Shown: in pieces, positions 22,025 to 34,469 of the stretch
Position numbering within the stretch: position 1 is the first letter of the stretch
Layout: each line of letters begins with the position of its first letter
DNA from: Trichobilharzia szidati
Taxonomy: Eukaryota; Platyhelminthes; Trematoda; Strigeidida; Schistosomatidae
Length of the DNA stretch: 64,000 nucleotides
Direction of reading: 5' to 3'
Assembly: GCA_944472155.2 (NCBI GenBank)
Contig: OX235271.1
Span: 65,392,416-65,456,415 of the forward strand
Program-made: the position numbers and the translations under genes
The notes under the pieces: model-generated
Seen by the model: only the letters and a program-made list of their open reading frames with translations
The model's database searches: none
What the model was told of the DNA's origin: nothing

Positions 22025-22492
22025 TAAGGGAAAATCATGAAAAGCAAAACTATGTCACCATTAGGACCCACTTTAAACGAAAATTCCCTTACGAAACTAG
22101 AGAATAGGCATTTGAAATATGTAATTGATGAACTTGAATTCTACTGTCGGTACATGGATGTTGCATTGTTGATAATGCAAAATGAGGATGAAGCAAAGAA
22201 TATCCTTGTTGACAAATTTAACGAAGTTCATCCTGCAATAAATTGTACCATTGAGAAAGAGAAAGACTCTATTATTTCATTTTTAGACGTCCTTATGACC
22301 AGAAAAGAGAATGGCATAATAAGAAGAAGTGTATATAGAAAAACTACATCAACTGGCCAGTATACTCATTTTTTCAGCTTCGTGCCCTTGAAATACAAAT
22401 GCAATCTGATAAAGTGTTTGGTCCATGTTTCCATAGTTAGAGGTTATCGATGGAATATGGTGTACATTTCCTGTTGTTCAATAAGCCACTAG
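22025..22492 (+). pseudogene. Penelope-like reverse transcriptase palm, relic
   Basis: The frame reads MSPLGPTLNENSLTKLEN, then FYCRYMDVALLIMQNEDEA, then TIEKEKDSIISFLDVLMTRK and GQYTHFFSFVPLKYKCNLI. SPLGPTL, YVDD and FLDV are Penelope RT blocks. The active site has changed from YVDD to YMDV, losing the second Asp, so it cannot polymerise. Frame lost after CLVH. Confidence 0.85.
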
Positions 22493-22609
22493 CCATGTGG
22501 TGATGGAGAATTATCGATTTTGCTTTGATATAATAAAATTATAAGGTATAAACTATAGTGGAAAACTGCTGTCCAAGACATAAGCCTTTCAATGGTAATG
22601 GGAGTTTTA

Positions 22610-23180
22610 ATGTAGTAGTAGTACAATACATCCTTCTGATTGATATATGTAGGACTTCATCAACCTGAAACTCCACCTCAGCATAAAGGAAAAGATTCGA
22701 ATTTTCAACACCATTGTCAAGTCAGTAAATTCTTATATACGGGTCGGAAACTTGGCCAGCGTGTAACGAAAGGGATTTCCGACAGGTTGCAGACTTTCAT
22801 CAACAGCTACCTCCTTCCTTGGCTCCATACTGAAGATCAAATGACCAGACGGCTGGCCAGAAAGAATTAGCAGCAAGAAACTCTGGCTGGCGACGAACCA
22901 GTCAAGAGCCAATCGCTCAACAAATATGCAGGAGAAAATGGAGATGAATCAGGCACACGCTGAGGAGGCCGTCGGATGACACCTCTTACAATGCAGGCCA
23001 TCGGTCTAGTGGAATCCAGATGGGAAGCGACGAATAGGTCGTCAGTGTGAGGGTGACATATAGGAGATCCTTTGGGGAGGATGAGATGAGAGATTATGGG
23101 CAATCGTGGGCCCAGGTGAAGAGGATGGTAGAAAATAGAAGAAAGTAAAGTTGAGTTGTTGAAGCCCTATGCTCCGCTCG
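22610..23180 (+). mobile_element. RTE-like RT C-terminus, relic
   Basis: LQTFINSYLL opens the conserved FINSCLRxIL block. The following WERTNQ, W[KR]WIGHTLRRPSDD and GRP-like pieces appear in other frames. The 3' tail CTATGCTCCGCTCGGAACCC ends the element. Confidence 0.8.
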
Positions 23181-23489
23181 GAACCCAAGGGAAAATCCTA
23201 GACAAATTCATTATATCGATAGCACTAAAATAGGAGTAGTAACAACTACAGAACAGCGACTGTCACGATAATTAAACGATTAAAGTTTTGACTGTGAACT
23301 TTGAGTTATGTATTATACTGACAAAGTGATATAAATAATTTTCTGTAAAGATACACAGGATTTCATTGATGATGATTGTTTCTATAAGTTCCAGTCTGCT
23401 TTCATGTAACTTTGAAAAAGTGCTTTCTCAAAATGCATATTCACTTCATTGCAAAACAGATATGGCTTGTCACATTGTGAGTCCAGTTA

Positions 23490-24270
23490 TTCACTCTCGC
23501 CAAACGTAAGATGATGGCGCTACAGGACTGGATTACATTGACTCCTAGCTTAGAAATAGGGAGCGAATTGGTTGGTGGAGCGTGTTGACCACTTCACTTA
23601 TTTGGGGAGTTGCATCAGCCAGTGCCAGCAGGTTGGTCGCTGACGAAATCTTAGCACGGTTACAGAAGGCTGGTTTCACATATGCCAGTTCACGCCGTCT
23701 CTGGCGTAGACGTGATATCCAGCTAGCTGGCTGTCTACCGGAGGGCGTGTGTACCGCTCAGCAGCCCGCTCCATCCTCTTTTATGGCTGTGAGACCTGCC
23801 TATTGAGAGTGGAAGACATGAAAAGGTTAGCTGTCTTTGATCATGGGTGCCTGCGTTCTACCTCCCGTGTGACGTTGTGTAATAATGTGAGCAATATTGA
23901 GGTTATGCGTTGAGGTGTAGGTAAGGAGGAGAAATCAACTGACACGGTTGTGAAGTTACATCGACTGAGATGGTTAGGACATGTGCTACGTATGTCTACG
24001 CATTGCCTTCCTCGGCAACAGGCAATGTTAGTTGACATAGGTTCAGGCTGGAAAAGAGCCAGTGATGGTTAAACGAAAATATGGCTTCATTGGTCGATGA
24101 AATCCGTGACAGTTAGTTTAAGCCATATAGGAAGGTGTAGACTGGCTTCCTGGTTGGGGTCCTCGGAACGGTAAAAAACAATGGCCGGTGACAGTTGGTG
24201 ATATGGCTCGAAATCGTCCTCAGTAGCGCAGATCCATTCACTCCTTGTGACTTATAATATCTAATAAAAC
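23490..24270 (+). mobile_element. Second non-LTR RT family, C-terminal relic
   Basis: Broken frames read LQDWITLTPSLEIGSE, VEHFTYLG, LQKAGFTYASSRRLWRRRDI, FYGCET and LRVEDMKRLAVFDHGCLR, then LHRLRWLGHVLRM. The ending RNRPQ-RRSIHSL matches a non-LTR family common in trematodes but distinct from the RTE-like copies here. I do not assign the clade. Confidence 0.75.
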
Positions 24271-24274
24271 TGTA

Positions 24275-25059
24275 TGGTTCCTCGATATTACTATACTTTT
24301 TGCTTCATATCTCTGTTTATTATCTCTTTTTACTTTCTTCTATCACTTTGTGTGCTAAGTGTGGCAACTTGAACTGCTGCACATCGGTGCAAAGTTCTAC
24401 GTTGAAACCAGTCAGTCAGTCAGTAATTTATTAAATTTGCCTTTGAAAATGAGGGCAGTAAGTTATATAGCTATGTTATATGATTACGTGCAATTTGATC
24501 ACATGCAGGTGTTTGGATACACACTGCATAATGAGAATGGAGACCCAACAAATAATGTCAGGTTTTATTTAGGTACTTTTAGCAAGCAAAGTAAGTTGGC
24601 TGCTAACAACATGACCCTTACTTGAGATATAAAATCAAATCATGTCACTGAGCATTATGATATCCAAGAAGAGGTAAGACTGAAAATCATAATGAGGTGA
24701 ATTTAGAATAATACCGTTATCACAGTATGGTTTTATCTCAGTTTAAAAGGTGGCAACAAAAAGAGACATAAAAAAGAACCATACACGTTGAAAGTGAGAC
24801 AGGGAATACCATTAAAACGTTGAATAATTAAATTTATTTCAATTTTAAGTGTCTCCTTTTTATCATTGAATTTAAAAACATTAATTAAAACACTTAACTG
24901 TTCAAATAATTTGTTTAATTAAATTAGTTTTCAATGAATCCACTTTACACAAGTCCCAGTTCAGCTGTTAACAAGCAGTTTACCTGCAGTGAATACTCTG
25001 GGAAAGGAGAAGTTCACATGACTTCTACTGCAGACTCTTCGATGGTATGTGAAGATTAA
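24275..25059. other. Copine intron, no recognised feature
   Basis: AT-rich, with a short CAGTCAGTCAGTCAGT run near 24410. Confidence 0.5.
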
Positions 25060-25240
25060 CATGGTATTATGTTGGTTGATGCTGATTAGCAGCTGACGAA
25101 TTCCAAATAGGATGAAAAAACATTCTGATTTACACTGTTAGACATCATCAACAAAAATGATATCATGTTAATTCTTAGACATCGTCAAAGCATCTGTACT
25201 AGGAGCTGACATGTCAGCAGGGACCGAACATCTAGGATCA
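25060..25240 (+). mobile_element. SINE B 3' part with hammerhead core
   Basis: CTGACGA (25093-25099) and GAAA (25114-25117) are intact with a weak stem II, but stem III and the cut site are lost (AAAACATTC). The rest follows the B 3' region (GACATCGTCAAAGCATCTGT). Confidence 0.7.
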
Positions 25241-25309
25241 AAATGATATATCAACAGAATATGTAAATTAACCTCGAAATAGAAGAATAACTGATATCAA
25301 TCACAGAAA

Positions 25310-25500
25310 ACTCAGCTGTTGTGGCCCGATTGGTCTACTGGGTAATGCTTTGGAGTTTGAAACGATAGGTAAAGAGTTTGAGCCTGAGTGGGAATACAGT
25401 CACTCGCTAAGGATGTAGATGCATTTAGCTGGCAAGTCCCAAATTGGATGAAATGTACAGCCTGGATTTCATTGTTAGTTGCCATCAACCAGAATAAGAT
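25310..25500 (+). mobile_element. SINE B, decayed
   Basis: GTGGCCCGATTGGTCTACTG head, GAGTTTGAGCC B box, and hammerhead remnant CTGGCAAGTCCCAAATTGG with ATGAAATG. Confidence 0.7.
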
Positions 25501-25504
25501 GAAG

Positions 25505-25924
25505 GAAGAGTATGTTGACGTGAAACTACGTAGGAATGAGAAGTGATGGAATTCTTCTCTTTTAAGTTATTCCATCATTTATTACCTGTACTAGGAAACC
25601 GCATTAAAATCTTGAAATTTCCGAGGATATAAAATCTTGTTTGTCAACAATTATGAAATATAGTCAGAATTCAATAAGAATTAATGTATTCATGCGCTAC
25701 TCGTAAAAATCTAGACATTAAAATTTAAAGATTTTGTGCCGTCAAACATTTTCAGTTTTTTGCTAACTGTTTGGTTTTTGCTCATCCTTCCTCCTGAAAA
25801 GGCATTGAAGAAACTTTCATACTAAAATGAAACACGACAAAAGCTTCTGCTCAAATATCTGTTCTTTCTGCTGTAAAACTAATGGGTTTTTTTTAGGAGC
25901 AACAACTATAGTAGCTTGATATTT
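25505..25924. other. Copine intron, no recognised feature
   Basis: About 0.4 kb, AT-rich, nothing recognised. Confidence 0.5.
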
Positions 25925-26355
25925 AAGTGTTGGTTTGCAGAGATTTTATTGGTTACAGGATTTTATCACGAAGTGACATTGGTTGGGGAACTGTTGGGAA
26001 ACCTGGGAGTAATAGACAGTCGTTTCATTCGGGTATGGAACTCTTCATCAGTACGCACCCACCGGAGTTCGAACCCAGGACCTTCTGGATACAAGTCGAG
26101 CTCGGCTACTGGGATCGGATCCAATGTTAACTGATGATATAGCGCGACTACTAGCCAGTGCCATCCATGGCGAATATTTGTCCTCACACCCGACCTGCTG
26201 AACGTCAGTGATTACAACTTCCTACTAGAACCTAGGTAACTACCTACCTGAATAGGGCCAGTTATTAGTGAGCATCAGATTTATATTAAAGGGCTGGTTT
26301 ACAGGGATTTGTTTAGTTTCAGGATTTTATCGTGAACTGACATCGGTTAGGGAAC
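25925..26355 (-). mobile_element. SINE A plus partial second copy
   Basis: The minus-strand copy has B box GGGTTCGAACTCC and hammerhead variant TGATGAAGAGTTCC/ATGAAACGAC (C3 changed). A second tail fragment in the same orientation follows at 26285-26355. Confidence 0.78.
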
Positions 26356-26359
26356 TTAG

Positions 26360-27311
26360 CTTGACTCTGGAAAATGCATTTATACGCAATACAAAATTTT
26401 CGGTGAGTTTTCCATTGCATCCACTCCTTTTGCAGAATCTTCAGGTAATATAACTAATGACAGTGTACAATACACATTGCGAATCTCAGACATAATCATA
26501 GGATCACAGCATTATGAAATAAAATAAATATGAATCATTTAGGTGGTTAAAAATATCTAGGTAGCACAATGATTTAAGCAGGTCGCTGAAATACATCACA
26601 AGTATAGTATTCTTTATCACTGAAAGCTACGCTACTTAGCCTAGAATTATTCTGTCCTATCAATGATTATGAGTTGGGAAAACAAGTTTATTCAGCTGAG
26701 TAAATCATATGATGAATCTTACATGCACAAAAATGTTTTTTCGTTTTGTTTTTTACACATTTCTGAGGGAAATTATTCAATCATCAATTATCGTAAAAAG
26801 CCACTTGAAGTTATGTAGCAAAGGAATGAAAAGAAAGTAAATAAATACAAAGCAAAGCGTCTTCTTTTTGTCCTTTTGATTACTTATAAATTATCTTACT
26901 TAAAATGGATTTTTCCTAAGGGAATTACATGAATAAAAAAAGATGCTTTCTCTCCCCACCCCCCCCCCCGTGTCTCTGTTTTCCTTTCCAGACTTATATA
27001 TACTTCATTAAGTTAGATACTGAAATTATAGACTTTGTATATACATACTAATTTGCAGAATACTCTCTTATTTGTAAATTTTGTTTGATCCTACTTCACT
27101 CATAGAAGATAATCATGAATAGACTTTTCTTAACAATAATTGTGAAGAAAGAATAGCTATGCTTTAGCTATCCTTTGCTTCTTGCTGCTAAAACAGACAG
27201 TCAGCGTTTATTATAGGAGTATTCTTCACTCGGGAATTATACAGACAGAAGCTATCCAAACAGAATTGATGCGAAAACCACACAATACAAGGCGTAAAAA
27301 CGAGAGATTAG
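26360..27311. other. Copine intron, no recognised feature
   Basis: AT-rich, with an 11-base C run at 26959-26969. Confidence 0.5.
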
Positions 27312-27323
27312 TCATAAAATGTA

Positions 27324-27486
27324 TTTTTCTGTAGCAGCGGTGTTTATTTTTACAGGATGTGGTTGCTAGCCTCATGCCCAACCTTTTCTCTCTACCAGTC
27401 TTACTAATGGCTTAGCGAGGTAAAGGATTGCGTCCGCCGGGAATCGAACCCCGGTGAGCATTCTACCACTGTGCTACCGACGCACT
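27324..27486 (-). mobile_element. SINE C, 3'-short copy
   Basis: Head on the right (GTGCGTCGGTAGCACAGTGG). The left end stops inside the body at CGCTACAGAAA rather than at the usual A-rich tail. A 12-bp duplication, tcataaaa[at]gta, lies at 27312-27323 and 27487-27498. Confidence 0.8.
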
Positions 27487-27498
27487 TCATAAAAAGTA

Positions 27499-28299
27499 TG
27501 GTGAAAAACAATTGGATTATAGAAATAAGCATTCAAATCAACGTAGTAGAGAAAGGCTAAGGAAAAAGGTAGATGAAATACGTAATGCTAGATTGTGAAG
27601 GAAGTAGTTGAAGTAAGTTTCTATATAAGGTGTTGTTATTACACACTTTTAGTTATAAGGCATTAAATAGAAATGCTTAAAAGGCAGGAACATGGATTTT
27701 GGTTTTCATCTAGGAGAAAACACTCCTTCAGTTTCATAGACACTGCAATACTTTATCAAGCGTCATCCACTGATATCACTAGAAAACTTATTTGCAATCA
27801 AATTTATTCTGAGTAAATTGTAGGTCTGAATTTCTTACTTCACTAGTTATATTAGATTATTCAGCAGTTATACCCATTTTTAATTAACAGTGAAGCTTGG
27901 AACTGTTGTAGCATATGAATTTATTTGTTAGATGTACTTGTTAGATGAACGATTATTTCTTGGTAGATCTTCCAAACTCAGTTTATTGTTCATAATGACA
28001 TCGAAGCAGAATGTGAATGATAAATGTGTCCTGGTATGTGTCTAATTTCATGCAGGACCTGTTAATACTTTTAGCAAAATTGCAATCAATCAACTGGCTA
28101 GAAAAACCCGTTTTACATACAACAGACAAAGATGAGCGACTGATTTCATTATATACACTGCAGTGCATACTTGTGATTGATATATGTGTTATGTGATGAC
28201 GTATACCTTATAGATTGATGCCAATATTAACAATGAAGTGTATTCGAGACCTCATCAACTAAAAAAGTATTTAACCGTGTGACATATTTCGATTGGGAG
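27499..28299. other. Copine intron, no recognised feature
   Basis: AT-rich, nothing recognised. Confidence 0.5.
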
Positions 28300-28830
28300 T
28301 GGGTATGAGGTGGTATCAGTTAGCGAACCATTAGAAAACCAGGGAATACTGGACAGCCGTTTCGTCCCAGTTTAAAGCTGTTAATCAGTACACACCCACC
28401 GGGGTTCTGACCCAGGACCTCGCGGTTACAAGGCGAGTCTACAAGCCATTCATCCAACGATTCATGAAATTCAAATTCTACGGGTTCGCGGTGTTTAGCA
28501 TGCCAGCCATCCATTGAAATTAGCTAGTCCTGATGTCTTACTAGAACTTCAGATAACTTCCGATGTAGAGCCAATCGCTAGTGATCTTGAGATTAATTAT
28601 CAACTGTTGATTTCAGTCGAGTCCCTATAGCCAAATGGTCTACGAGCTTGCCTTGTAACCGGAAGGTCTTAGCTTCAAGCCTCGTTGAATGCGTACTGGT
28701 GAAGAGTCCCAAACTAGAGCGAAACAGTCATGTAGTCCTCCCTGGTTTTCCAGTGGTTCTTTATCTGCTGTCAGCTAGCGGTCAATCCTGTGACTAATCA
28801 AATCCCTGCAAGCCAATAATTGATAATATA
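28300..28830. mobile_element. SINE A inverted pair
   Basis: A minus copy (28300-28610) abuts a plus copy (28611-28830), head to head, as at 13516-14101. Hammerhead regions are decayed (plus copy GGTGAAGAGTCCCAAACTAG, C3 to G). Confidence 0.75.
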
Positions 28831-29069
28831 TCCAATACACAAATTAATACGGAACAACAATAGGGAGCTGTGAAATAAGGATACGCCTCATGTCTTGAAT
28901 ATTGGTCGAATTTTTAATAAATTTATGTATGTAAATTAGTTATTACAATACTCTGCTAACTACTTCATAGACAGCGGAAATTACACCATCTGTTTGCGCC
29001 GTTTTAGTAACAGGTAATAACTGTAATGAGAAGTAATCCTTTATAACATGACAGTTTTTTTTAACTTAC

Positions 29070-29131
29070 CCGCCAAAAATGTAATCCAGGAATGAAAACT
29101 TTGATTGAGCAAAGTATGATTTTACAGTTAA
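29070..29131 (-). CDS. cpne: Copine exon: LDYI motif before vWA
   Basis: 20 codons plus two bases: LTVKSYFAQSKFSFLDYIFG then GG. The [YF][ST]FLDYI[FMR]GG block is diagnostic of copines and marks the entry to the vWA domain. The acceptor is CTTTCTAG and the donor GTAAGTTAA. The two leftover bases are completed to glycine by the exon at 21828-21983. A second good acceptor only 49 bases downstream (29021) is discussed as a possible alternative last exon. Confidence 0.95.
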
Positions 29132-29754
29132 CTAGAAAGATAAACAAAACGTTGAAAAGAATGAAACCAAACAAAAAAATATCAAATATTAGATATAAAA
29201 ATAAGTGTCAATTTTCTTTTCATAAACAGACTATAATTCATATATATCGAATCAAAGTCAAATAGGCCTTAGATTTTATTTGCTAGGGTATTATTAGTGC
29301 TTATCACTAATGATCAACGTCTGTTATCCAGCATTATGTAAGTTTTCCCCTTTTTCCTAATGAATGAAACAAACATGGAACGATACTGATTTTACTGACG
29401 TTTCACTACTCAACTCTAATAGCTTTATCAAAGTAAAGTCAAATCAGAATTTAGAAAATCTCAGCTTATATACAGTAATGCAATTATATTTTTTCTGCAT
29501 GAAGTAAACAATGCCTCATATCAAAAGTGCTTCATTTTAAACGAAATCCCAGTTATCTGAATTGTGGAATGACCGAGTAAGATATAGATTCGATCGAATT
29601 TATTTTACATCACCCTTTGTCATCGAAATGATTATGTCATCACAAATAGAACAAGGATTTTACACATTTCATACATTTATCAAATCCTTAACAATTCATC
29701 CAGTCAGCGATGTAAAATTATCTCAAACTGAAGTGCGGTGATTACGTCACTGTA

Positions 29755-30375
29755 TGTAAGGGGGCGAAACGGATGAAGATGACACCACCAACCAGAACCA
29801 GAAAGGCAAGATACGCCTTCATCAACCTGAAACCATTTTGCGAATCTTCTGTACTCCGTGGCATTAAGAACAAGATTAGGATTTTCGACACAAAAGTGAA
29901 GTCAGTCACCTCTTCTATACGGGTCAGAAACTTGCACTGTGTGTCACGAAAAGCATTTCCAGCAAGTTATAGGCTTTTATGAAGAGCTGCCTACGCCGGC
30001 TTCATAATGGAAATCAAATGGCCAACCGGGCAGAAAGAATTCGCAACAAGAAACACTGGCTGGGAACTAACCAACCAAGAGCCGATTGTTCAATAAATAT
30101 GTAGGAGGAAAAAGGGATGGGTTGCGGATGCGTTGAAGAGGCCGTCAAGTGACATCGCGTGCAATGCCGGCCATCTCTCGAGTGTAATCCAAATGGGAAG
30201 CAACGAGTGGGTCATCAGTGCGATGCTGACACAGAGGAGATCGTGTGAGTTGGAGGGTGAGATGATAGATTATGGAAAATAGTGGAACCAAATGAAGAGG
30301 ATAGCAGAAAATAGAAGAATTTAGAGGTGTGTTGTTGAAGCCCTATGTTCTACTCGGAACCCAAGGGAATAATAA
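29755..30375 (+). mobile_element. RTE-like RT C-terminus, relic
   Basis: KNKIRIFDTKVKSVTSSIRV and LHCVS are the decayed IFNSNVKSVLLYGSETW block. NKKHWLGTNQPRADCSIN and CNPNGKQRVG follow in shifted frames. It ends CTATGTTCTACTCGGAACCC then AATAATAATAAA. Confidence 0.8.
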
Positions 30376-32145
30376 TAAATGTAAGCTGAGATTTTCTGAA
30401 TTCTCATCTAATATAACTTTGGTTAATCTGTAAGCATTAAATAGCGAAGCTTCAGTAAAATTAACATCTTTTGGTTCTTTTATTATGATGAATATCATAA
30501 ATCTAATGCCTATATGTTTTCAAACTATTAAATGTGAACTTCGTCTGGGTATATTTTTATACACCATAGATATCGATTTCTTGTTTTGTCACAACACTCA
30601 TACATTGTAAATTTGTTCTGATATGATTCTAGCAGATACAAGATTTCCACAAAGACTTGTCGAAAATGGTTAAAATGAATTACTAGGTTAGTTAAAAAGT
30701 AGAAAGAGTATGATTCACTACACTTTAGAAGAAAGACTTAATTTGAGTTATCTTTCAAGTACAATTTAACAATCTAACAAATGTTGTAAATTTTCAAACA
30801 TCAAAAATGTTGAATTGAAGTGTACTTCAAGAACTGAAACATTTGGAAAATTCTGATGTATTAAAAATTTTTTGTGTGGTTATATCCTCTCGGTTAAGTG
30901 GTATTGTTTTGAAGCTTTCATTGTCCTTCGAGAAAAATTGTTGAGCTGTAATGCTGAAGGCCTGTTTGAACTTTGGGCTACCGAAATATTCTCTTACACA
31001 AAATATATATTCGTTTAAATTACTCCATTTGTTCTTGTTTTTGCTGTTATTTCTGTTAATTTTATATGTAGAAAGAGTAAATCTATTGCAGTCTAAAAAT
31101 GAAATAAGTTCCATGTTTTGTAAAGTCATGGTCTGGAATAGAGAGGTTCTTATTCTTCTTTTTCTTCTCATGATAACTCTAAACTAGAGCGACTCAAGTG
31201 GACGGACCTTATAATGACCGTGTCCAACCAGTCAGATATTAAAATATAGATGAAGGACACGAATAATGTTGAAAATTACATTAAGAGGTAGTATTTGAGT
31301 ATTGTTAGGATAACAGGCTTATAGGAAGCTTGTAGATGAGGAGTAGTGTCTTTACGGAGGTAATCAGTCGCTGTTGATGGATGAATTACTAATCATCAGT
31401 TTCTTTCTATGGGGTCGTAAGAAAACCCCACATATAGTGTTTATAATTCAAAATGAACACTACTAAAAAGTGTCACCAAGATAAAAATTTGGTTAGTAGT
31501 AAGAAAACAGGATAATAATTCATTGCCGGAGGATATTTTCATAAAATTTAGTTGTGATATCGCAGTCTTTGTTCATAAGATTTGCTATGCATTATTCTGG
31601 AAGCGAGAAATTCATCTGTGCATAGGTAAAAACCGTCTATTCTATCTGTAAACTACTAGGGAATTTTTTGAGTGAGGATTTATTTGGCATAGTGACATCT
31701 AAAATGTTATTTTTCCTTGTTGAATATGTCACAGAGTGAATCACTATTATTTACTTGATGACACTTTGAAGACAATTCTTAGTTCATAATCATATCAACT
31801 GTAACTACAAAATATCAAATTTTATACTTCTCATTTGTAGCGAAAGTAGTAAATTTTCCTGGATATCTGAGACGAGTGGTGAATCACTCTTATTCTCGGT
31901 TCATGCGACAGATGTGGCTTCCCTTTCCCTCTCCACTGTGTTTCATTAGATCTTAAAACTGTTGCCCTGTCTCATGCTGTTGTACGGTTGTGTGCAACTA
32001 TATATATATGTAGGGCTACAGATGAGTCTTTTCTAGATTTTTCAACTCACTGATGCCTAAAATTCTACGTTTTGCTGAGACTTTGTTTTCTGGTAATCTA
32101 AGTAATCCTCATATAATGCTTTGTCGTATGTTTGTGACCTTAGGT
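30376..32145. other. Copine intron, no recognised feature
   Basis: About 1.8 kb. A 114-codon minus-strand frame (30827-31171, rich in Asn/Lys/Ser) matches no family I know and is probably chance. Confidence 0.5.
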
Positions 32146-32149
32146 CTAC

Positions 32150-32425
32150 TGCAAAATAACAGGCGAACCAGACATTTTAAGGGGTCCCACAGTATCGTTT
32201 AACGGACATAATTTTTCGTTAAGTGAGTTCGCGTATTTGAATAGCACTTTTATCCCTGCAATGTTAAGAATCCTATATAAGGTTTCACAGGTTCGCTCAT
32301 TGTAGGGCAGCACTAGTGGTGTTTTCAATTCCACTTTCTTCATGTTGTCACCTTTCTGTGTATGCTTATTATTCATGTTGGCCATGGCATTCTTGTTGTT
32401 TTTATTCCTATACTTTTCCAAAGAC
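32150..32425 (-). pseudogene. Penelope-like linker relic
   Basis: LVLPYNERTCETLYRILNIA, GIKVLFKYANSLNEKLCPLN. This is the [YF]xxGxSExLxRIxNKAGIxVxFK linker before a GIY-YIG nuclease, which is missing. An Asn/Lys-rich stretch precedes it. Confidence 0.65.
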
Positions 32426-32465
32426 TTTCAGATTAATTCATAAAGCAGTTATCAAGTTTTAAGTT

Positions 32466-32970
32466 TGATCACAGTTGGATATCATTTAGACGACCATTGA
32501 AAACCAAGGGATTCTTCACAGCTGTTTTGTCCTAGTATGGGACCCTTGAAATAAATAAAATACCTGAAAATTAAATCTTGAAAATTATTCTGATGCTTGC
32601 TACTGACGAAGTTTCCCGGAGTTCCAGTGAGAATTCGCAGCTGATGAGATTCATGGGGTTGGGCGTGAGGACAGATACTTGCTAATGACATTGGCTAGTG
32701 ATTGCGATAAAATTGCGAATTAGTAGAGGTTGGAATTTATGGGTCACTGAGTCGGGTCGCAATCACTGAGTGGCCTACGGACTCACCTTGTAATCAGAAG
32801 GTCCCGCTTTCGAATCCTGGTGGTAGGTGAGCACTGTTGAAGGGTCATAAACTAGGATGAAACAGTCTTCCAGTTCTCGCTAGCTTTCAGTGGTTCCCCA
32901 AATGATATCAACATGTGATCAAACTTGAAACAGATCAAGTCCCTTCAAATTAACTGTTGAAATCATTTAG
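32466..32970 (+). mobile_element. SINE A, decayed, with fragment
   Basis: A minus-strand tail fragment (32466-32540) is followed by a plus copy (about 32630-32970) with CAATCACTGAGTGGCC head, TTTCGAATCC B box and hammerhead remnant TTGAAGGGTC/GATGAAACAG. Confidence 0.7.
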
Positions 32971-33296
32971 AGAGCCAAGGAAAACCAGGGAGTATTGGAC
33001 AGCTGCTTCATCCCAGTTTGGAAATCATCGGCAGCACGCACCCTACTGGAGTTGGAAACCAGGACCTTCCAGTTACAAGGCAAGCTCGTACACCATTCTG
33101 CCACTGAGACCCGATTTAATGGCCAGTTCATGAATTCTAACTTCTACCAATTCGTAACTTAGCGTGATCACCAGTCAGTATCATCGGTGGGAAATTCATC
33201 CTCATACTTAACTGGATGGACCTCACTGGTCATGACTTCTCACTAGAACTCCAGGAAACTCCATCCTGTAGCAAGTCACTAGCTGGCATCATACTA
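32970..33296 (-). mobile_element. SINE A, near full length
   Basis: Minus copy. Hammerhead region CTGCCGATGATTTCC with GATGAAGCAG (U4 to C and a GAAG change). The 5' part extends to TGATGCCAGCTAGTGACTTG. Confidence 0.78.
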
Positions 33297-33301
33297 ATTT
33301 T

Positions 33302-33436
33302 CAAGAGTTTGGTTTGTTAGGATTAGATGTTTTTATACGAGTTTGACCAAGGATTGATAATCAATGGTCTTCTAACTCATATCAATCCGTGCTCAAACTC
33401 GTAAAAACAAATCTAATCCTTACAAACCAACTCTTG
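33302..33436. repeat. SINE A tail foldback
   Basis: Arms 33302-33358 and 33381-33436 are inverted copies of the SINE A 3' tail with a spacer of about 22 bases. They would fold as a near-perfect hairpin. Confidence 0.75.
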
Positions 33437-34469
33437 AATATTAATTATTAGTAATAATATCTGATCACACAATACTACATGTTACACTTATCTATTTATT
33501 TGACATATAATATATCCTTTATGAGTTAGACGTTATTTCAGGATCATGAATAGCCGTATTTAGCATATAATTTAATTTTTTTAAACAGTTTAGGATGTAA
33601 TTCAAGTTTCACCTTTGAGAAGTACTATTCACAGTACAGCATACTCCAGGCTTTGGTAAATTGTAATTTTCAAATTATTGTATTTTCTTAGTCTAACTTG
33701 TATTACAATCCGTTCTGTTATTCATAGCTTTTGAATACAATCTATACACCGCTATGAAGTAAAACACTGTCTATTTTCTTAACTCACTTCTGCAGAGCTG
33801 TTAAACTGTGCGTTTTAGTTTGTATTTTAACATATTTAAAATGTATTCTGTTACATGATATGCAAGTTATTTATTATCATTATTATTATTATCACCGTTA
33901 TTCATTCCTCATAATGCGAGTAAAATTAAAGGAATTCACTAGTGGATTTCCATTTTACTCGTCTGTCTGTCATCAGTATCATCTGCAAGTTACTATTAGA
34001 TTTTGTTTTGTTTTTTTACCATATTTCATATTGTTGTCTCATATAGTTGAAATCGTTTTCATCACTTGTGATTCAAGTGATTTATTCGTATGTATGCATA
34101 AACATTATAGGAATTTAAAATCACGCAGTCTGTATAATGCATTATACTTTGGGTAAACGATTTATCTTCCGTTTGTTTTATACCATAACTGATGTATACA
34201 ACAATATCAGGACTTTTCTAAAATTATGCATTAAAAAATATAATGATATCAGTCTAAGAATGACAGTTGAGCTGTTTAAATTAATGTATTGGTAAGTTTA
34301 TTGCTATACTGCCAGTCAAATGTACCATTTTTAATGAAAGATTACTTAAGAAATTAGTTTCATCTTTCCTTCTTTTAGAAAGAAGCTCATCTTTTTACTT
34401 CTTTCTTATGTATAAGATAGTTTCTTTGTAAAACTTAAATTCACACTTAAGGAAATTCATTTCGTGATA
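33437..34469. other. Copine intron, no recognised feature
   Basis: AT-rich, with an ATT microsatellite near 33875-33892. Confidence 0.5.

Noticed and set aside
26959..26969. C11 homopolymer as a functional G-rich element
   Set aside because: A single run cannot form a four-strand structure alone; likely simple repeat.
30827..31171. 114-codon minus frame
   Set aside because: Low-complexity Asn/Lys/Ser content and no recognisable domain; could be an old element but cannot be supported.
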